Shown here piece by piece: positions 26,707 through 36,598 of a stretch of DNA of 64,000 bases. Numbering within the stretch: position 1 is the first letter of the stretch; each line of letters begins with the position of its first letter. Position numbers and translations under genes: made by a program. Source of the DNA: Clostridium ihumii AP5 (GTDB taxonomy: Bacteria > Bacillota > Clostridia > Clostridiales > Clostridiaceae); the NCBI RefSeq assembly GCF_000612845.1, contig NZ_CCAT010000063.1, forward strand, positions 1 through 64,000, in the 5' to 3' direction. The notes beneath the pieces were generated by a model that did not search any database, was not told the origin of the DNA, and saw nothing but the letters and a program-made list of their open reading frames with translations.

Positions 26707-29292
26707 CTACTCATTATTTCTTATTAATTCTGTAGTTTTTGTAAAATCTATTTTTCTTACAGATAGATAACTTCCTAATATATTTATAAATAACAAAATT
26801 ATACTTCCTATAATTGCTTCTTTAAGAGGAATATATTTAATATCTATATTATTAGTATAAGTAAGTATATTGTATATAATATGTAAACTTATAAAAGATA
26901 CTGTAAAACTAAAAACAGAAGATATAATCCATTGAATCAAATCCTCTAAAAATAAAATCTTCTTTAATCTTCTTTTATTAATGCCTATAGCTAATAACGT
27001 TCCAATTTCTTTTCCCCTTAGTTTTATATAAACACTTTTGTTATTTATTATATTAATTGCCCCAATGACCATTGATAAGCCTAATATCAAATATACAACT
27101 AGCGCTATAATACGTAGATTTATACTATAGTAATTATTCATTTCTTTATTATCCGTACAATATCCACCAATTAAATTTGCGTAATTTTTAATTGTTCTAA
27201 CTTCTGATTCCCTGTTAGTACTATTCTTTAGTTTTATAGCTAAATCAATATTATTTAACTCCAACTGAGCAGAATTAAATACTTTTTTGTTATTTAAATA
27301 AAATGATTGTGAAACTATTAATGTTGTATTGTTTTCTACACCGTACCTTTTGCCATTTATGATATCATTTAATTCTATTTCACCTAAATATATTAATTCC
27401 ATTGAATTATTAGCTTGCACAAGATTCTTTATTTCATTTTCATCTAACTTATACTTACCATCAACAACTTGATATTTACTAGGTGTAAGTTTAAATTTCT
27501 CACCTTTTTTTATATTAAATAAACTCTCTTTAGATTTGTAATACTTTTTACTATTTATATCTGTATTTAAAACAAAAACCCCATTCTTATGTAATTCATT
27601 ATTATCCTGTTTATTTAATAAACTTTTAATATATTCATCTTCTAAAATTATTAGTGCTATATTATTACTATAAACATATTCTTTATCATCAATTTTCAAA
27701 CTTTCTTCACCATATACATTTTTTTCACTTATCTGTTTAACGTTACTATTCAATTTTACATCTGAAAATACACCTTGAATCCTATAAATTATTTTGCTAT
27801 ATATATTATTGCTATTTCCAATACTCTCAATTTCATTTTTATATTTATTTACTTCTGCTATTACACTAGAACTATTCTCTATAGAATTTATATCAATTGT
27901 TAAATCCATGCTTTGTTTTAATTCTCTTTTATAATCTTGTAACGAACTTGTATTAAATCCTACAAAAATAATAAATATACTTAATAAAAAAGTAGTTGTT
28001 ATTGTGTTAATTAAGAAATATTTATTGTCTCCCCTAACATTCTTATATGCCAATTCTCCATTATATCCAAATAATTTCATTATAATTTTTGATCTTTTAA
28101 CTTTAATTATTTTTCTAATTCCATAATTATTTTTCATTCCATAAATAGGATCTATATGTCCAACTTTTATTATTGGTATTATTGTTGATGTAAATATGCT
28201 TATAACTGTAAATAAAATTACCTGTATAATTACCTCTGGATATATTTTAAATTCAATCATTTTTGTAGATATATTAAACATCCCCGCAAAAAAAGTATAA
28301 TAAACCACAAAACTTACTATTATAGATAAAATAATTCCTGGAATAATTGATAATAGCACCAATAAAGTACTTTCCTTTATTAATAACATTCTTATCTTTC
28401 CTGGAGTTGCACCAATACACCTTAGTATTGAAAATTGCTCAACCCTTTCCTTTATTGAAATATTTATAAATCCATAAATAAAAACTGTGCTTAATATTAC
28501 TATTGCAAAATTTATAATCATATCTTGTAAAGTAGCCTTATTACTTAAACCATACTTATTTACATCATATCTATACAGTAACTGATTATTTAAAACTACA
28601 TCATCACTATCATTATACTTATCAATTTGTTTTTCTATAGAATTAGCTATCCTAACAATATTTTTATATTTATTTCTTTTTGATTTTGTATTTATAGCTA
28701 TATTAATTATAGACTCATCTATGTTTTCATCAAGTAATGTTATTCCACCCGAACTTTCAATAACATCAAAATTTTCATTTATAAATATCCCAACGATTTT
28801 ATAACTTTTATCCTTTATATTAACATAATCACCTATTTTCTTTTTTAATTCTATACTACCTACTTCGCTAATAATTATTTCATCACTACTTATTGGTAAT
28901 CTTCCATTTTCTATTTTAATCACTTCATTAAATAAATTTTTAAAGAATATTTCATCTGCTGCATAAAGATAAAAATTACTAATATTCTTATCTTTAGGTA
29001 CTTCTCTAGTTATACTAACCACTTCTTTATATATTCCTGCATCATTTACTAAAACATTATTTTTAATTACTTCAGCTTCATTAAGTGTTAAATTTTTAAA
29101 TATTGCTTCAAACTTACCTGTTCTTTCCTCAACTCTTGATATATTACTTTCATTTACATAAGCCTGTATATATCCGATTGTTGAAAATAAAATTATACTC
29201 ATTATTATGCCTATAATAATGCAAAAGTTTCTTTTCTTATTTATCTTAAACTGTTTATTAACTATTAATCTATAATTCCTTATGAAGCTCAC
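26707..29292 (-). CDS. FtsX-type ABC transporter permease
   Basis: The 861-residue protein has an N-terminal helix (NFCIIIGIIMSIILFSTIGYI), a long extracellular MacB-like domain, three helices at about 260-390 including the FtsX motif FSILRCIGATPGKIRMLLIKES, then a second copy of the arrangement with helices near 435 and 730-850 (IGTLLAIGINKRRLKKILFLED). This layout, with two FtsX modules, is typical of permeases that remove or sense antimicrobial peptides or lipoproteins. It works with the ATPase 3 bases upstream. The start is a GTG very close to GGGA, so the exact start is uncertain. Confidence 0.9.
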   Translation of the reverse strand: MSFIRNYRLIVNKQFKINKKRNFCIIIGIIMSIILFSTIGYIQAYVNESNISRVEERTGKFEAIFKNLTLNEAEVIKNNVLVNDAGIYKEVVSITREVPKDKNISNFYLYAADEIFFKNLFNEVIKIENGRLPISSDEIIISEVGSIELKKKIGDYVNIKDKSYKIVGIFINENFDVIESSGGITLLDENIDESIINIAINTKSKRNKYKNIVRIANSIEKQIDKYNDSDDVVLNNQLLYRYDVNKYGLSNKATLQDMIINFAIVILSTVFIYGFINISIKERVEQFSILRCIGATPGKIRMLLIKESTLLVLLSIIPGIILSIIVSFVVYYTFFAGMFNISTKMIEFKIYPEVIIQVILFTVISIFTSTIIPIIKVGHIDPIYGMKNNYGIRKIIKVKRSKIIMKLFGYNGELAYKNVRGDNKYFLINTITTTFLLSIFIIFVGFNTSSLQDYKRELKQSMDLTIDINSIENSSSVIAEVNKYKNEIESIGNSNNIYSKIIYRIQGVFSDVKLNSNVKQISEKNVYGEESLKIDDKEYVYSNNIALIILEDEYIKSLLNKQDNNELHKNGVFVLNTDINSKKYYKSKESLFNIKKGEKFKLTPSKYQVVDGKYKLDENEIKNLVQANNSMELIYLGEIELNDIINGKRYGVENNTTLIVSQSFYLNNKKVFNSAQLELNNIDLAIKLKNSTNRESEVRTIKNYANLIGGYCTDNKEMNNYYSINLRIIALVVYLILGLSMVIGAINIINNKSVYIKLRGKEIGTLLAIGINKRRLKKILFLEDLIQWIISSVFSFTVSFISLHIIYNILTYTNNIDIKYIPLKEAIIGSIILLFINILGSYLSVRKIDFTKTTELIRNNE

Positions 29293-29295
29293 TCC

Positions 29296-29964
29296 CTAAT
29301 CATTTAAAATTTCTCCATCTTTTATTGTTATAACTCTATCTGCCATTGCTGCAATTTTTTCATCATGAGTTATAAGTACTAATGTTTGATTATATTTACT
29401 TGTTATATATTTAAGCAAATCCATAACATCCATAGCAGTATTTGAATCTAAGTTTCCCGTTGGTTCATCAGCTAATATTATATCTGGCTTATTTGCTAAA
29501 GCTCGCCCTATTGCCACTCTCTGCTGCTGTCCACCAGACAATTCTGATGGTAAATGATTTTTTCTATCATCTAACCCTAACATTTTTATAAGTTCTTCTT
29601 TATAATTCTCTTCCATAGTTCCATCATCCAAAAGAACTGGCATTTCTATATTTTCCTCTACTGTCAATACTGGAATTAAATTGTACAATTGAAAAACAAA
29701 TCCCAATTTTCTTAACCTTAATAGTGATATATCATTTTCTGATAATTCACCCAAATTAATTTTATCTATATAAACATCTCCTTCTGTAGCTCTATCAACT
29801 CCACCTAAAATATTTAATAATGTAGATTTTCCTGATCCTGAAGCTCCTACAATTGCTATAAATTCACCCTTATCTATTTTTAAGTTAATGTTTTTTAATG
29901 CCCTTACACTATTAGGGCCCTTTCCATAAACTTTACCTACATTAACTACATTTATAATACTCAT
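29296..29964 (-). CDS. ABC transporter ATPase (MacB/LolD type)
   Basis: A 222-residue ATPase with Walker A GASGSGKSTLLNILGG, the signature LSGGQQQRVAIGRAL, Walker [13 protein letters not shown] and the switch His in LVLITHDE. The best start is the ATG at 29964, after AAGGAGAAATTA; an open frame extends 18 codons further upstream. It should energise the large permease next to it. Together with the regulator and kinase it makes a self-contained sensing and detoxification module. Confidence 0.94.
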   Translation of the reverse strand: MSIINVVNVGKVYGKGPNSVRALKNINLKIDKGEFIAIVGASGSGKSTLLNILGGVDRATEGDVYIDKINLGELSENDISLLRLRKLGFVFQLYNLIPVLTVEENIEMPVLLDDGTMEENYKEELIKMLGLDDRKNHLPSELSGGQQQRVAIGRALANKPDIILADEPTGNLDSNTAMDVMDLLKYITSKYNQTLVLITHDEKIAAMADRVITIKDGEILND

Positions 29965-30110
29965 TAATTTCTCCTTAACTTTAAAATGTTTTATTATATA
30001 TAATAACTCAAACTTCATTGTTTAATCCATATATTCAAGTCATATCTTTAATTTTTCATAGACTAAATAATCTACTTTTATATATTAACCATTTAAAATT
30101 TTTATAAAAT

Positions 30111-30140
30111 AAAAGAGGTAGGTTAATCCTACCCCTTTCA
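30111..30140 (-). terminator. Terminator after the ABC-2 exporter operon
   Basis: AAAGAGGTAGG and CCTACCCCTTT pair around a short TTAAT loop, followed by TTTTATTTT on the minus strand. Confidence 0.75.
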
Positions 30141-30142
30141 TT

Positions 30143-31828
30143 TTAGTTTTTAACATCTCTTCTTATAAAAGTTATAAATGTAATTAGTAACATTACAATT
30201 GATATAAGAATTAATTGTATAGCTCCTTGAGTGTATTCTAATTGCATCCCAAAAGATTGTGATAACATTTGTTGTGTTGATGGTATCAGTCTAAGATATG
30301 ATACATTTATATATGGAATAAATGTACTAATTATCCATGTTTGCTTAAGCGATATTAACATATCTGTAGCTGGTACAGCACCCAAATAAAGCATCATACT
30401 AATAGCAACTGCTAACGCTGTATTTTTAGCTACTGTTGATATTAAAAATACTAAAGTGGCAATAAATACTAAGCTAGAACATGATATCATAATTTTTGAA
30501 AGTAAAAATTTAATATAACTTAAATGTACTATCGATCCACTTATTGTATCTAATAATGGTGTTTTATAAGTTTCAAAACCAAATACAACTCCTGTTGATA
30601 TATAGAGAGTTGCTATTCCAATGAAAACAACACCTATTCCAACTATAAGTACAGCTAATAGCTTTGACAACAATATTTTCCATCTTGATACTGGTCTTAT
30701 TAGTAATAATCTTATCGTGCCTTTTGAATATTCAGTTGCCACAATTCCCCCACCTATTATAATCACTATTATAACAGCTAAAACTACAAATATTTCATAG
30801 CCTCCATCTAAAACACTTCTAGCATCTTTTATTTGATTTAACCCTGGTATATTATTTTCTAATCCATACCAAAGTTCTTTTATTTCATTTATTGTTACTT
30901 CCCTTTTTTTATTAAAATTTTTCACATATTCATCATATGTCATTTCAATACCTTCAAATACCGCTTGAGAACTGTATTGCTTTTCATCTAACATAGGATA
31001 TCTTAATTCAATTAATTCATTTTCTATTTGTTGTATTGAATTGTTTTTCCAATTATTTAAGTCATAATCTATTTTATTATTAAATCTAAATTTCATAACT
31101 TCCATATCTTGTTGTAATTGTGGAATTTTAATCTTTGCATTTTTAGATTTTTTTTCAAGTTCTAATAATTTTGATTTTCCAGCTTCATCTGTAGGATTTT
31201 TTTTCATTAATTTTTCATATTCAGATATACAACTATTTAATTGTGCAATTTGACTATTAGTTCTATTAATTTCTTCTTGTGTATGAGCTATATAATCATT
31301 ATTTAAAATTATATTTTTAATTTTTTCTTTTTCAGCTATAAAATTTGCCTCTATTTCTTTTTTCTTTGCTAAAGTCATATTAAAATATTTTTCTACTTCA
31401 TTTGAATCATTATCTTGCAAATTCTCTAGCACTATATCTTTTTCATACCCCTCCAAAACAAATTCAATTGCTGCTAAATTGCTTGAAACATTTCTGTAAT
31501 TTTCACTCTCTTTTTCACGCCAATCTCTATAACCAACTTCATTATCAACATAAAGCTTCCTTGTTTCTACATTTATTCTGGCATACTCAAATTTTATTTT
31601 TCCTTTTTGTGTTTTATCATCTTTTAAACTTTCTAAATAAGATTGTGCATCTTGTAATAAAAATTTATTATTTTCCATTAAATTTTTATAGTATCTATTC
31701 TCTGGAATATTCTTAATTGCAACTGGAAATATTATTGCTGCAACTAATATTAATATGCTTAGTAATTTTATACTTGGTTTTTTAAATTGCTTTACTAATT
31801 CATTGTATGTCAAACTGAATAATTTCAT
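30143..31828 (-). CDS. ABC-2 type permease with large extracellular coiled-coil domain
   Basis: This 561-residue permease has an N-terminal helix (LLSILILVAAIIFPVAI), then about 290 residues of charged, heptad-rich sequence (for example KKEIEANFIAEKEKIKNII and LEKKSKNAKIKIPQLQQDM) before the remaining helices at about 350-555. ATEYSKGTIRLLLIRPVSRWKIL is the cytoplasmic coupling segment of ABC-2 permeases. The external coiled coil could catch or dock peptides. It forms an operon with the ATPase 14 bases upstream. Substrate unknown. Confidence 0.88.
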   Translation of the reverse strand: MKLFSLTYNELVKQFKKPSIKLLSILILVAAIIFPVAIKNIPENRYYKNLMENNKFLLQDAQSYLESLKDDKTQKGKIKFEYARINVETRKLYVDNEVGYRDWREKESENYRNVSSNLAAIEFVLEGYEKDIVLENLQDNDSNEVEKYFNMTLAKKKEIEANFIAEKEKIKNIILNNDYIAHTQEEINRTNSQIAQLNSCISEYEKLMKKNPTDEAGKSKLLELEKKSKNAKIKIPQLQQDMEVMKFRFNNKIDYDLNNWKNNSIQQIENELIELRYPMLDEKQYSSQAVFEGIEMTYDEYVKNFNKKREVTINEIKELWYGLENNIPGLNQIKDARSVLDGGYEIFVVLAVIIVIIIGGGIVATEYSKGTIRLLLIRPVSRWKILLSKLLAVLIVGIGVVFIGIATLYISTGVVFGFETYKTPLLDTISGSIVHLSYIKFLLSKIMISCSSLVFIATLVFLISTVAKNTALAVAISMMLYLGAVPATDMLISLKQTWIISTFIPYINVSYLRLIPSTQQMLSQSFGMQLEYTQGAIQLILISIVMLLITFITFIRRDVKN

Positions 31829-31842
31829 AAATACTTCTCCTT

Positions 31843-32775
31843 TTATCTTATTTGTTCTTTAGACCCTTTAGTAACATTCATAAATTCTTCTTCCAACGTT
31901 TTTGTTATAATCGTAACTATATATATTGAAATATCATTTAAAATTAACTCTTTATTTACTTTTGCTAATTCTTCTTTTTCACAAGTCAATTTAATTCCAT
32001 TTTCAAATTCATCTATACCAAATTCTGGATATTTATCATTAATAATTCTAATTGCATCTTTCTTATTATCTACCTCAATGTAATAAGATTTATGGGTTTC
32101 AAATTCACTTTTCTTTATATCACTAATAGTCTTAATATCAATCATTTTTCCACCATCAATAATCCCAAATCTATCACACATTAACTCCATTTCACTTAAC
32201 AAATGGCTTGAAACCATTACTGATAACTTTTCTTTTTCTGCTAAGTTTCTTAACATTTCTCTTAATTCCTTTATTCCCATTGGATCTAGTCCATTTGTAG
32301 GCTCATCTAGAATTAATAATTTTGGTTTATGTAATAATGCTTGTGCAACTCCTAACCTTTGTCTCATACCAAGTGAATACTTACTCACTTTATCATCTAT
32401 TCTATTTCCAAGCTTAACTAAGTTGACAACTTCTTCAATTCTTTCTTTATTTATTCCACCATGCATTCTTCCATAGAGTTTTAAATTATCTCTACCACTT
32501 AAGTATCCATACATCTCTGGATTCTCTATAATTCCACCCACTCCTTTAAGTGCCTTTTCAAATTGACTTTTCACACTTTTTCCATCAATATATATTTCAC
32601 CTTTACTTATTCTATATAGACCTGTAATCATTTTTATTGTTGTTGTTTTTCCTGCACCATTAGGCCCTAGAAATCCAAAAATTTCTCCTTCATTAACAGT
32701 AAAAGTTATATCATCAACCAATGCTTTATTGTTCATAAATTTACTTACATTTTTCAACTCTAAAACTGCTTTCAT
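31843..32775 (-). CDS. ABC transporter ATPase (BcrA type)
   Basis: A 310-residue ATPase with Walker A GPNGAGKTTTIKMITG, signature YSLGMRQRLGVAQAL, Walker B LLILDEPTNGLDPMG and switch HLLSEME. The C-terminal 90 residues form the extra domain seen in the BcrA/drug-export group, to which bacitracin and lantibiotic exporters belong. GAGG precedes the ATG. It pairs with the ABC-2 permease downstream. Confidence 0.93.
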   Translation of the reverse strand: MKAVLELKNVSKFMNNKALVDDITFTVNEGEIFGFLGPNGAGKTTTIKMITGLYRISKGEIYIDGKSVKSQFEKALKGVGGIIENPEMYGYLSGRDNLKLYGRMHGGINKERIEEVVNLVKLGNRIDDKVSKYSLGMRQRLGVAQALLHKPKLLILDEPTNGLDPMGIKELREMLRNLAEKEKLSVMVSSHLLSEMELMCDRFGIIDGGKMIDIKTISDIKKSEFETHKSYYIEVDNKKDAIRIINDKYPEFGIDEFENGIKLTCEKEELAKVNKELILNDISIYIVTIITKTLEEEFMNVTKGSKEQIR

Positions 32776-33063
32776 ATACTTAACCTCTTTTTCTATTTAT
32801 TTTTTACTCATTTATAAGCTATATATTCCATTTATTCTCTTTCTTATTTGTTATATGATATCCGTTTTTTATCTTCTTATCATCATGAATTTGTATTAAT
32901 TTATTTTCTTTCTGCTTGCTACATGTTTTATTATATCTTTATAAAATTACAGTTTACTTATAGAAATCTTACAGTTTAATAACAATTTAATATTTCAAAT
33001 TTATATATATTTTTACTTTACAAAAAGTTAATACTATTATTAATGAAAGAAGGTGTATTTACA

Positions 33064-33591
33064 TTGAGTGGAAAAATAATTTTAAATTTAGCAATAAGTT
33101 TAGATGGATATATTGCTGACGAAAATGGTGGTTTTGAATGGATTGTCGGTGATGGATATAATAACCTAGATACTAAAACTAAATGGGATTACTCTGAATT
33201 TCTAAAAAATATTGATGTTGTAGTAATGGGTAAAAATTGTTTTAATCAAAAATTTCATAATGATTTTAAAGAAAAAGAAGTATATATAGCAACATCTGAA
33301 CCCATGACAGACTATGATAATATTCATTTTATTAATAATAATATATGTAAAACTATAATTGATTTAAAAAATAAAAATATGAACATCTTTTTATTTGGTG
33401 GTGGTATTCTTATTGATAACTTCATTAAAGCTAATATTATAGATGAATATATAATTGGAGTAATCCCTACAATTTTAGGAAATGGAATTCCATTATTCTT
33501 AGAAAATAATCCAAAAATAGATTTACATCTTGAATATTATTCAATTGAAAATGGTATTACAATATTGAAGTATTCTAAAAGAACTATTTAA
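33064..33591 (+). CDS. RibD C-terminal/dihydrofolate reductase-like protein
   Basis: The protein belongs to the DHFR-like RibD-C family (YyaP/YwjB group), which binds NADPH but whose substrates are mostly unknown. It has KIILNLAISLDGYIADENGGFEW at the start, VVMGKNCF as the nucleotide loop, and NIFLFGGGILIDNFIKANIIDEYII with the GGG motif. I prefer a TTG start at 33064 because AGAAGGTG is 8 bases upstream. The ATG at 33043 lies before this site and has none of its own. It is a single gene on the plus strand. Confidence 0.8.
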   Translation: MSGKIILNLAISLDGYIADENGGFEWIVGDGYNNLDTKTKWDYSEFLKNIDVVVMGKNCFNQKFHNDFKEKEVYIATSEPMTDYDNIHFINNNICKTIIDLKNKNMNIFLFGGGILIDNFIKANIIDEYIIGVIPTILGNGIPLFLENNPKIDLHLEYYSIENGITILKYSKRTI

Positions 33592-33604
33592 AATTTATAC
33601 AAAC

Positions 33605-33642
33605 TAAAAAAACACATCAAATTTCTTATTGATGTGTTTTTT
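33605..33642. terminator. Bidirectional terminator
   Basis: AAAAAACACATCAA and TTGATGTGTTTTTT form a 14-bp stem between convergent genes, with T-runs for both directions. Confidence 0.85.
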
Positions 33643-33645
33643 CTA

Positions 33646-35742
33646 TTAAGCTCTATTATCTGCTCTTATGTTTCTTTTAAATGTATAATAGGTTCCAACA
33701 AAATAACTTACATAAAGCATAATCATAAGAAATATACCTATACTCATATTTACTACAAACATATTGCTTCCTATAAAAACCTTAATAAGTTCTTCATACA
33801 TTATATAATAATTGTATATAAACACTACAAATGCTATAGTTCCTATTACTATAGGGATTGTAAAATATATACCTATTTGTTTTAGAATTATTTTATTAAT
33901 CTGATGTTCCTCTATTCCAAGTTTACGTAAAACATTGAATCTATCCTTATGCTCTATAGAATCCATAAGTTGTTGAAGTGCAAGTACAGTTAAACTAATC
34001 ATTAATAAAACAGCCCCTAAATATAATCCTAATATTCTCATTGCTAAACTAGCATTTAATATTTCACTAGTTTCTGCTGATTTAATTCTTCCTTTAATAA
34101 ACTTCTCTGGAGAATCATATTTTTTCATAAGCTCTGGATTGTTATTTGAAAACCATGTAGGTATATACTTAGCTTCAAATTCATATGCATCATCATAACT
34201 CATTTCATTATTAGTTGTAATAAATAAATCTACTTCTGCAACTTTAAGTTTTTCACATAATTTATCTGGAATTATTATAATATTGGTTGCAGGATAATTA
34301 TAAATGCCTTCTCCTAATACTTCTAAATAATATGGTTTTTCACTTATTCTTAAGTCATTTCCTTTTATATTTATAGTTTTATTTTCATTTACATATTTAT
34401 CAATTTGACCTTTATCAGTCATTTTATCCCATTGAACTGTGTACTCATTATTTTTCAAGCTAACTTTATCATATCCTTGCATACTTCTTAACTTATTAAA
34501 ATCACTTAAACTTATAATAAATGGAGCTGTAGATTTTATATCTTTTTTATAAAAATCTTCTTCTTTTGCAAAGTATTTTTCTACTTCTTCATACTCATTT
34601 AACTCTACACCTAAATCTTTCAAGTGATTTATAAGCTCTGAGTAATTAAAATTAGCCATATCTCCTATTTTATTTGTATTACTATTTTCATCTATTCTAT
34701 ATGAATAACTACCACTTCTCAATTCTATATCAAAAGGAATTCTATAATCTAAATATCCTAAAGACCACTGTGACATTAATAGTGTAAGTATAATGCTTAT
34801 TGATGATCCTAAAAACGCTATAGATACAGTTGCCATAAGCATTGGGGTTGTCCTTATTTTAGATAATATTGTACCTAGTAAGAAAAGATTAGTACCTTCA
34901 TATTTAAAGTTTATAGATTTTTCTTTTATTCTTATAAGAATATATGATATTGAGTAAAACAAAGCATAGGTAGCTATTACAAATGATATTACAGAAACTC
35001 CTTCTGCCATCATCATTTTTATAGCACTTGCTGTATAGTTACTCTCATTTGCTAACTTCTTAATATCTAATATATATTTAGTTGAATATCCAAAAATGCC
35101 ATATGCTATTATTGATAACATAAATACTATTGAATACACCATTTTACTTCTTTTAAATTTAAATTCACTTATTTTACTGTTATTTATCATATCTATAAGT
35201 TTTAATTTGTTTAAAACTCTTATATTATAAATTCCAACTATGAAAAACATACCTATAAAGAAAATAAATGTTTTAATCACTGTATCAAAATAAAAATTAA
35301 AAGAGAATACAACTTTTTGATTAACACTCATATAAACCATAGCTGTAACTACCTGTGAAAATAGTATTCCAATAAATATGCCACACACTATAGCTAATAT
35401 TCCAACTAAAAGCATTTCCACAAAAAACATAAATGCTATATTTCTTTGTTCAACACCTAATAATATATATGTAGCAAACTCCTTTTGTCTTCTTCTAATC
35501 ATATACTTGCTAACATAGGCAACTAATAATGATAATATACCTGTAATTATATAAGTTGAATACTTTAGTACAGTTTTTAAAAATTCAAAATTATACGAGT
35601 CCTCTGTTATTAAGTTGTAATTTGAACTTGATAAAGATGTAAAAGCATAAAACAAACTTACACACATTGTTATAGTTATAAAATATATTAGGTAATCCTT
35701 AATAGATTTTTTTGCATTATTTAGCGATAACTTAATGTACAT
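33646..35742 (-). CDS. BceB-like ABC transporter permease
   Basis: The 698-residue permease has the BceB layout: about ten helices, FtsX-type segments (FATYILLGVEQRNIAFMFFVEML and FNVLRKLGIEEHQINKIIL) at both ends, and a large extracellular domain (about 320-560) between helices 7 and 8. In Bacillus, BceAB binds bacitracin-type peptides and activates the BceS kinase directly, so this protein is probably both pump and sensor. Its start overlaps the end of the ATPase gene by 11 bases. Confidence 0.92.
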   Translation of the reverse strand: MYIKLSLNNAKKSIKDYLIYFITITMCVSLFYAFTSLSSSNYNLITEDSYNFEFLKTVLKYSTYIITGILSLLVAYVSKYMIRRRQKEFATYILLGVEQRNIAFMFFVEMLLVGILAIVCGIFIGILFSQVVTAMVYMSVNQKVVFSFNFYFDTVIKTFIFFIGMFFIVGIYNIRVLNKLKLIDMINNSKISEFKFKRSKMVYSIVFMLSIIAYGIFGYSTKYILDIKKLANESNYTASAIKMMMAEGVSVISFVIATYALFYSISYILIRIKEKSINFKYEGTNLFLLGTILSKIRTTPMLMATVSIAFLGSSISIILTLLMSQWSLGYLDYRIPFDIELRSGSYSYRIDENSNTNKIGDMANFNYSELINHLKDLGVELNEYEEVEKYFAKEEDFYKKDIKSTAPFIISLSDFNKLRSMQGYDKVSLKNNEYTVQWDKMTDKGQIDKYVNENKTINIKGNDLRISEKPYYLEVLGEGIYNYPATNIIIIPDKLCEKLKVAEVDLFITTNNEMSYDDAYEFEAKYIPTWFSNNNPELMKKYDSPEKFIKGRIKSAETSEILNASLAMRILGLYLGAVLLMISLTVLALQQLMDSIEHKDRFNVLRKLGIEEHQINKIILKQIGIYFTIPIVIGTIAFVVFIYNYYIMYEELIKVFIGSNMFVVNMSIGIFLMIMLYVSYFVGTYYTFKRNIRADNRA

Positions 35743-36499
35743 CCCTTACATCACCACCTAACAATGCAACTACATCCAATACTTGATTAAAAAATTGTTT
35801 TCTTGTGTTATTTCCCTTCACTAATTCAGTAAATATTTTTCCATCTTTTATAAATAAAATTCTATCACAGTAACTAGCTGTAAAAGAATCATGCGTTACC
35901 ATTAATATTGTGGCATTAAATTCTTTATTTAAATTTGATATCATTTCTATTAACATTTGTGCTGATCTAGAATCCAATGCTCCTGTTGGTTCATCTGCTA
36001 AGATTAGTTTTGGGTTTGTTATCAATGCTCTTGCACAAGCAGTTCTTTGCTTTTGTCCGCCTGATACCTCGTAAGGATATTTTTTAAGTAGTTCTTCTAT
36101 TCCAAGTTCTTTTGCTACTGTCTTAACTTTACCATCAATTTCACTCTTATTAGTTTTATTTATTGTAAGTGCTAAAGCTATGTTTTCATGTATAGTTAAA
36201 GTGTCTAAAAGATTAAAATCCTGAAAAATGAACCCTAAATTTTCTCTTCTAAACTTTGCTATATTTTTTCTACTTATTTCAGTTAAATCTTTACCGCTTA
36301 AATAAATATGTCCTGAACTCACTTCATCAATAGTTGCTATAGTATTTAATAAAGTGGTTTTTCCAGAACCTGATGGCCCCATTACCCCTACAAACTCTCC
36401 TTCTTGTACAGTAAAACTTATATCATCTATTGCCTTTATTACATTTCCTTTATTTCCATAATATTTCTCTATCTTATCAATTTTTAATATTTCATTCAT
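35732..36499 (-). CDS. BceA-like ABC transporter ATPase
   Basis: A 255-residue ATPase with Walker A GPSGSGKTTLLNTIAT, signature VSGGQKQRTACARAL, Walker B LILADEPTGALDSRS and the switch VTHDSF. The C-terminal GNNTRKQFFNQVLDVVALLGGD matches the BceA group. The ATG at 36499 has GAGGTGATAAAT upstream, which I prefer to the alternative three codons earlier. It is the third gene of the operon regulator-kinase-ATPase-permease. Confidence 0.93.
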   Translation of the reverse strand: MNEILKIDKIEKYYGNKGNVIKAIDDISFTVQEGEFVGVMGPSGSGKTTLLNTIATIDEVSSGHIYLSGKDLTEISRKNIAKFRRENLGFIFQDFNLLDTLTIHENIALALTINKTNKSEIDGKVKTVAKELGIEELLKKYPYEVSGGQKQRTACARALITNPKLILADEPTGALDSRSAQMLIEMISNLNKEFNATILMVTHDSFTASYCDRILFIKDGKIFTELVKGNNTRKQFFNQVLDVVALLGGDVRDVH

Positions 36500-36598
36500 A
36501 TTTATCACCTCAAGGTTATTCTATATCATTTTCCCTTGCTTTGATTTCATTTAACCTTTCATTAATGTTACGATGTTGTAACATTATTTTTTCCTTAA

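Noticed and set aside
33634-33885. 83-codon frame opposite the BceB-like gene
   Set aside because: It is a shadow of the C-terminal part of the permease gene and contains the terminator.
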